Shown: piece after piece, positions 5,301-8,921 of the stretch | How positions within the stretch are numbered: the stretch's first letter is position 1 | How the letters are laid out: each line of letters begins with the position of its first letter | Assembly (NCBI GenBank): GCA_021791455.1 | Contig: JAJYWM010000182.1 | Span: 1 to 8,921 of the forward strand | Length of the DNA stretch: 8,921 nucleotides | Direction: 5' to 3' | Source: a bacterium | GTDB lineage: Bacteria > Chloroflexota > Dormibacteria > UBA8260 > Bog-877 | The notes under the pieces: model-generated | What the model saw: the letters and a program-made list of their open reading frames with translations, nothing else | What the model was told of the DNA's origin: nothing | The model's database searches: none | Made by a program: the position numbers and the translations under genes

Positions 5301-5969
5301 ATGAATTTTGATAGTTACACCGACCTTGGCGTCGAGGCTGCAGCGCATTTGGCAAATGCTCTGACCAGCGGATTCGCGAGGGGGCGCGCGTCATCCATCC
5401 CGGAGAGGGGCGATGAGAGGATGGAACTGGCCCGTTCCACGGAGGCCGCGATCTGGGGACGCACCGGGCCGATGTCGCCCCACGACTCGGAGGGGCTGTA
5501 CCGGCTGGCGGCTCGGCTGCGTGAGGTCTTCGAGGCCGCCGCGGTTTCCGATTCGGACCGGGTCGCCTCGCTGATCAACTCGCTGTTGCGCGACTACCAT
5601 GCGGCACCTCAGCTCGCCAGTCACGACGGGGAGCCCTGGCATCTCCACTTCCACAGCCAGGAGAAGGAGGCAGGGCGAGCCCAGGCCCGCGGGGCAACCT
5701 GCGCCACCGCGCTGGCGATAGTGGTCGGCACCGGCGGCATGGGCCGCCTGGGCATCTGCTGCGCCAACCGTTGCGACAGGGTGTTCATCGACACCTCTCG
5801 CAACGGCTCCAAGCGCTTCTGCAGTCAGACCTGCCTCGGGCGCCAGAAGGTGGCTTCCTTCAGGGCCCGGCACGCGGCCGGTTCGGAGGGCAAGGGCCAG
5901 CCAGCCGTCGCGGCGGGCTCAAGACTGGTTGCCGACCCCGCTCAGGAGGAGCTAGGAGCGGACCTCTGA
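5301..5969 (+). CDS. CGNR zinc-finger / ABATE-domain protein, putative transcriptional regulator
   Basis: The 222 residues have the two-part build of this family: an N-terminal ABATE-like domain (about 1-130, starting NFDSYTDLGVEAAAHLANAL and ending near GEPWHLHFH) and a C-terminal zinc finger. The finger's candidate zinc ligands are Cys153 or Cys154, Cys158, Cys174 and Cys178. Between them lies CDRVFIDTSRNGSKRFCSQTC and after them FRARHAA. The name-giving CGNR motif reads CLGR (178-181) here. Family members are thought to be DNA-binding stress or metabolic regulators; direct evidence is thin. ATG 5301 is chosen because it follows a strong promoter and gives the family's usual N-terminus; there is no Shine-Dalgarno. 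The C-terminal tail (about residues 195-222) is low-complexity. The gene is divergent from the 51-aa gene, and its 3' end overlaps the convergent nrfD-type gene by 28 bp. It could regulate itself, its small neighbour or the flanking sel/fdh genes; none of this is shown. Confidence 0.88.
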   Translation: MNFDSYTDLGVEAAAHLANALTSGFARGRASSIPERGDERMELARSTEAAIWGRTGPMSPHDSEGLYRLAARLREVFEAAAVSDSDRVASLINSLLRDYHAAPQLASHDGEPWHLHFHSQEKEAGRAQARGATCATALAIVVGTGGMGRLGICCANRCDRVFIDTSRNGSKRFCSQTCLGRQKVASFRARHAAGSEGKGQPAVAAGSRLVADPAQEELGADL

Positions 5970-6832
5970 CCGTCGACAACGTAGCGCGGATCCGCTGCTG
6001 ACTGAAACCCGGCGCGATAGATGGCGAGCCTGAGGGCGGCCGAGCCGCCAAGGCTCAGGATGCCCCCCGCGACGGCGGCCGTGCGGCTCCTCCTGCCAAG
6101 GGTCAGGGCGACCGCCGCCCCCAGCAGTGAACTGGTGCGCTGCCAGGTGTTGAGTCGCCCGGCCGGCCCCTCGGAATAGGGCTCCCCGAGATGCCCCAGA
6201 TGGCGCTCCATGGCGAAGAAGGCCGCCTGCTCCAGGGCTGTGCCGGCCACCACCATCAGCCGCGCGGGCTTCGCCTCATGAACCGAGGTGGTGACGCAGA
6301 GGGCGCCGCCGGCAGCTGCCACGGAGCTGCCGGAGAAGACGAAGGGCAGCAGGTGACGCGCGGAACGCCACACCGGGTTGGCGGTATCGCCCAGCAGCAC
6401 TGCCGTGTAGGTCGACAGGATCGGGCCCAGGGACCCGGCTGTGAGGGACGCCGCCCCCCCTGCCGCCTGTGGCAATCCGAGGATGTCCGCGGCCTCCGCA
6501 GCGGCCAGGGCGCTGCCGAATCCGGCCAGTGTCCAGCTGCCGAGGCTCATGGGCGAGGTGGGGCGGATCACCCGCAGCATATTGAGAAAGCGGGCGGGGC
6601 GGCCGAGGTCGGATATCAGCAGGGCTGGGCTTATCATGGCTCCCGCCAGGGCCAGCCGGCGGGCTCGGCGCTCCAACTTGACTTGCCGGGTCCATCGGGC
6701 CGCCATCGCCGCCGATGCCAGAGCGCCGGAGGTGCCCCCGACAAAGAAGTACCAGGGGACCTCCTGGGTCCACGCGGGTCGCTTCACTATGGGCAGCCCG
6801 TAGTAGGACCTGGGTTCGGCCGCAGGTACCAT
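5942..6832 (-). CDS. nrfD: Formate dehydrogenase membrane subunit, NrfD/PsrC family
   Basis: This is a polytopic membrane protein that, in related complexes, takes electrons from the iron-sulfur subunit and passes them to quinone. ATG 6832 gives 296 residues and is preceded by a good ribosome site (GGGGAG, six bases away); a longer frame from 6937 would start inside fdhB and add 35 residues of out-of-frame look. Visible family features are EVPWYFFVGGTSG (first membrane helix, about 24-45), LLISDLGRPARFLNMLRV (about 71-88), PMSLGSW (94-100) and YTAVLLGDTANPVW (about 142-155). Several further hydrophobic stretches follow to about residue 280. It sits 29 bases after fdhB and is the last gene visible in the operon. 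It is a different family from the cytochrome b FdnI-type gamma subunit. Its 3' end overlaps the CGNR gene on the other strand. The gene symbol is by family; the name fdhC could equally be used. Confidence 0.88.
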   Translation of the reverse strand: MVPAAEPRSYYGLPIVKRPAWTQEVPWYFFVGGTSGALASAAMAARWTRQVKLERRARRLALAGAMISPALLISDLGRPARFLNMLRVIRPTSPMSLGSWTLAGFGSALAAAEAADILGLPQAAGGAASLTAGSLGPILSTYTAVLLGDTANPVWRSARHLLPFVFSGSSVAAAGGALCVTTSVHEAKPARLMVVAGTALEQAAFFAMERHLGHLGEPYSEGPAGRLNTWQRTSSLLGAAVALTLGRRSRTAAVAGGILSLGGSAALRLAIYRAGFQSAADPRYVVDGQRSAPSSS

Positions 6833-6838
6833 GGCCCG

Positions 6839-6844
6839 CTCCCC
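6839..6844 (-). promoter_or_regulatory. Ribosome binding site of the NrfD-type gene (GGGGAG)
   Basis: GGGGAG on the - strand lies in the short gap after the fdhB stop and six bases before ATG 6832. It decides between this ATG and the longer open frame that starts inside fdhB. Confidence 0.7.
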
Positions 6845-6861
6845 GTTCCCCTTACCAGGGC

Positions 6862-7689
6862 TCAAGGGCGCCCCCTGCCCACGGCGCCGAGTACGCTGCC
6901 CAAGAGCATCCCGGCCGCGATCGAGGCCGCGCCCCACATCGTCAGCAGATCGCGGCGGCGATATGAGGGTGCCGGAGGCATCCCGTACACCTCGGGTCGA
7001 TCCAAGAGCAGGAAGAAGGCTCCGAAGCCACCAACTCCATCGTTCGGGTCGGCGCCGTAAAGCCTCGCCCCGTCACCGCCAGCCTGAGCCTTCACCTCCG
7101 CCAGGCGCCCCTCCGCGCGATCTCGCAACTCGTCGAGGGGGCCGAACTGGATCGACTCGGTGGGGCATGCCTTGGCGCAGGCGGGCTTGTCTCCCACCTT
7201 GAGGCGGTCGTAGCAGAGCGTGCACTTGAAGGCTCGCCCGTCGTCGGCGCGGCGCTCTATCACCCCGAATGGGCAGGCTGAAACGCAGTAGCCGCAGCCG
7301 TTGCAGACGTCGTCCTGGACCACCACGGTGCCGTACTCGGTGCGGAATATGGCTCCTGTGGGGCAGACCTCCAGGCAGGCTGCCCTGGTGCAGTGCTTGC
7401 AGACGTCCGAGCTCATAAGCCACTGGAGATTGCTCGGCCCCTCGGGGCGGACCCGCTCCACGAAGGCGACGTGTCTCCAGCTGTTGGCCCCCAGGCTCAG
7501 GGTGTTGTCGTAGGAGTTGCCCGACCACGTGGGGTCGACATCGGGAACCCCGTTCCACTCCTTGCACGCCACCTCGCAAGCCTTGCAGCCGATGCAGATC
7601 GAGGTGTCTGTGAAAAACCCCATGCGGGTCCCTCCCGGCTGCCACATCGGCAGCGGTGTGGTGACCCGGCGGCCGGCGCTTGCCGTCAT
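6862..7689 (-). CDS. fdhB: Formate dehydrogenase iron-sulfur (beta) subunit
   Basis: This is an electron-transfer subunit carrying four predicted [4Fe-4S] clusters between the molybdenum subunit and the membrane subunit. Sixteen cysteines form four groups: Cys32-35-38-42 (CIGCKACEVAC), 97-100-105-109 (CKHCTRAACLEVCP), 129-132-135-139 (CNGCGYCVSACP) and 156-159-171-175 (CTLC, then CAKACP), the pattern of FdnH/FdoH. Near the C-terminus a hydrophobic helix (about 244-268) probably anchors it in the membrane. ATG 7689 overlaps the catalytic-subunit stop as ATGA and follows GGAGGG by five bases. A second candidate start, ATG 7623 (Met23), also has a good site (GGGAGGG, six bases away) and would remove a 22-residue leader that has no obvious signal-peptide features. 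The product is 275 residues from the first start. Confidence 0.94.
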   Translation of the reverse strand: MTASAGRRVTTPLPMWQPGGTRMGFFTDTSICIGCKACEVACKEWNGVPDVDPTWSGNSYDNTLSLGANSWRHVAFVERVRPEGPSNLQWLMSSDVCKHCTRAACLEVCPTGAIFRTEYGTVVVQDDVCNGCGYCVSACPFGVIERRADDGRAFKCTLCYDRLKVGDKPACAKACPTESIQFGPLDELRDRAEGRLAEVKAQAGGDGARLYGADPNDGVGGFGAFFLLLDRPEVYGMPPAPSYRRRDLLTMWGAASIAAGMLLGSVLGAVGRGRP

Positions 7690-8921
7690 GTGAACCCTCC
7701 GCGGGAGCGTCGCCCCGGTCTGATATCGCAGGTAGCCGCCTTGACCTCCTGAATGTGGACGTTGGGATCAAGCACCAAGGGGAACACATCGTTGGCGGAG
7801 TCGCCGCGGACCAAGCCCCGGCTGCCCCAGTGATACGGGAGCCCGACCTGGTGGAGCATCCTGCCTCCCACCCGCAGGGCTTTCACCCTGGGGGTCACCA
7901 GAACGCGCGCCTCGATGCTCGCGCGTCTGGTCACTATGGTGGCCCAGCCTCCCGGCCGCAGGCCCCGAGCCTCGGCCAGCTCGGGACTGACTTCGCAGAA
8001 CATCTCGGGCTGGAGCTGGCTCAACCGGGCCAGAAACCTGCTCATCCCGCCGGCCGTGTGGTGCTCCGTCAAGCGGTAGGTCGTCATGACGAACGGGAAG
8101 GCATCGCTACCCTCCTCTCCGGCGGTCGGATGATACGGGTTGTCAGAGCGCTGGAACACCTGCCGGGCAGGGTTGCGGGCCTGCTCGTACAGCGCGTTGC
8201 CGACCGGCGATTCGTGAGGCTCGAAGTGGGTCGGCAGCGGCCCATCCACCAAGCCGCTGGGGGCGAACAACCACCCCCGTCCATCGGCCTGCATGATGAA
8301 CGGACGATCTCCCGCCAGCGCATTCTCCGCCCTCGCTCCGGCCCCGGGGTGGTAGTCGGGACGCCGGTCCACCGGGAAGTCGGGAGTGTCCGGACCACTC
8401 CACCGGCCGGCTTGCTCATCCCACTCGATGTACCGCTTGCGCTCGGACCAGGGGTTGCCCTCTGGGTCCGCGGAGGCGCGGTTGTAGAGGATCCGCCGGT
8501 TCATCGGCCAGGCCCATCCCCACTCCAGGGCAACCCAGTTCTGCTCCCAATGGGGTCGACGCCGGGCCGTCTGATTGCTCCCACCCGCGAAAGCTCCGGC
8601 ATAGATCCAGCAACCGCAGGTGGTGGACCCGTCGCCCTTGACCGCCCCGAGACCGGGGAGCTCCTCGCCGGTGGAGGTGAAGCCGGAGATCTCCCGAAGC
8701 ACCTCTGCCGCCTCAGGCTCGCCGGTGTCGGTCAATTGGTATTCCCAGGCCAGGTCCAGGATCGCGCGATCGCGGGGATCCGCCGACTGAGCGAGCCTCT
8801 CCCTGATACGGCGGCCCAGCCAGTAGGAGAACCAGAGCTCCGAGCGACAGTCACCCCGGGGCTCCACAGCCTTGTCCCGCCACTGCAGCAGCCGCTGGGT
8901 GTTGGTGAACGACCCATCCTT
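7686..8921 (-). CDS. fdhA: Formate dehydrogenase catalytic (alpha) subunit, C-terminal part
   Basis: The frame is open to the right edge and stops at TGA 7688-7686; the last 411 residues are visible. The first visible codons read DGSFTNTQRLLQWRDKAVEP, the segment where these enzymes go from the molybdopterin-binding body toward the C-terminal domain. The rest resembles FdnG/FdoG-type formate dehydrogenases: an ELWFSYWLGRRI helix, TCGCWIYAG, NRRILYNRASADPEGNPW and LFAPSGLVDGPLPTHFEPHE. The terminal molybdopterin-dinucleotide-binding domain follows, with TYRLTEHHTAGGMSR, QPEMFCEVSPELAEARGL and LPYHWGSRGL. The enzyme oxidises formate to CO2. The N-terminal [4Fe-4S] motif, any Tat signal and the Sec/Cys ligand of molybdenum lie off the window. 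The gene overlaps fdhB by four bases. The three sel genes 2.6 kb away suggest, but do not show, that it is a selenoprotein. Confidence 0.93.
   Translation of the reverse strand, partial: KDGSFTNTQRLLQWRDKAVEPRGDCRSELWFSYWLGRRIRERLAQSADPRDRAILDLAWEYQLTDTGEPEAAEVLREISGFTSTGEELPGLGAVKGDGSTTCGCWIYAGAFAGGSNQTARRRPHWEQNWVALEWGWAWPMNRRILYNRASADPEGNPWSERKRYIEWDEQAGRWSGPDTPDFPVDRRPDYHPGAGARAENALAGDRPFIMQADGRGWLFAPSGLVDGPLPTHFEPHESPVGNALYEQARNPARQVFQRSDNPYHPTAGEEGSDAFPFVMTTYRLTEHHTAGGMSRFLARLSQLQPEMFCEVSPELAEARGLRPGGWATIVTRRASIEARVLVTPRVKALRVGGRMLHQVGLPYHWGSRGLVRGDSANDVFPLVLDPNVHIQEVKAATCDIRPGRRSRGGFT

Overview
The window comes from a GC-rich bacterium, most likely an actinobacterium. The reasons are roughly two-thirds GC, frequent GTG starts, TANNNT-type -10 boxes with little or no Shine-Dalgarno sequence in front of some genes, and the presence of a CGNR zinc-finger protein and a short Arg-rich protein of a kind common in Actinobacteria. 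I cannot name a genus.

Layout, left to right. (1) 1-377, + strand: the C-terminal end of an MGT/UGT-type glycosyltransferase cut by the window edge. (2) 378-751: no gene I can support; it holds a potentially structured stretch (517-582) and, at its right end, a possible -10 box for selA. (3) 752-5069, + strand: a tightly coupled selenocysteine operon, selA-selB-selD. selA and selB overlap by 1 base (TAGTG) and selB and selD by 4 bases (GTGA). (4) 5071-5969: a two-gene regulatory-looking insert, a 51-residue protein on the - strand and a CGNR zinc-finger protein on the + strand. They are transcribed divergently from overlapping promoters around 5253-5300. (5) 5942-8921, - strand: a formate dehydrogenase operon read right to left. 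It comprises the molybdopterin catalytic subunit (C-terminal 411 residues only), the four-cluster iron-sulfur subunit and an NrfD-type membrane subunit.

How it fits together. SelD makes selenophosphate, SelA converts Ser-tRNA(Sec) to Sec-tRNA(Sec), and SelB delivers it to UGA codons. The best known client is the formate dehydrogenase catalytic subunit, and such a subunit lies next door. The residue that would be Sec or Cys is in the N-terminal half of that protein, off the window, so Sec use is inferred and not seen. No tRNA-Sec (selC) gene was found here.

The points most worth a second look are: the overlapping divergent promoters with an imperfect direct repeat between the small gene and the CGNR gene; a perfect 14-bp inverted repeat inside selB; an aberrant switch I region in SelB; and a glycosyltransferase whose usual donor-site residues are replaced. 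I found no CRISPR array, insertion sequence, integrase, attachment site or rRNA/tRNA gene. I see no wholly new system; the CGNR/51-residue pair inserted between sel and fdh genes is the nearest candidate.
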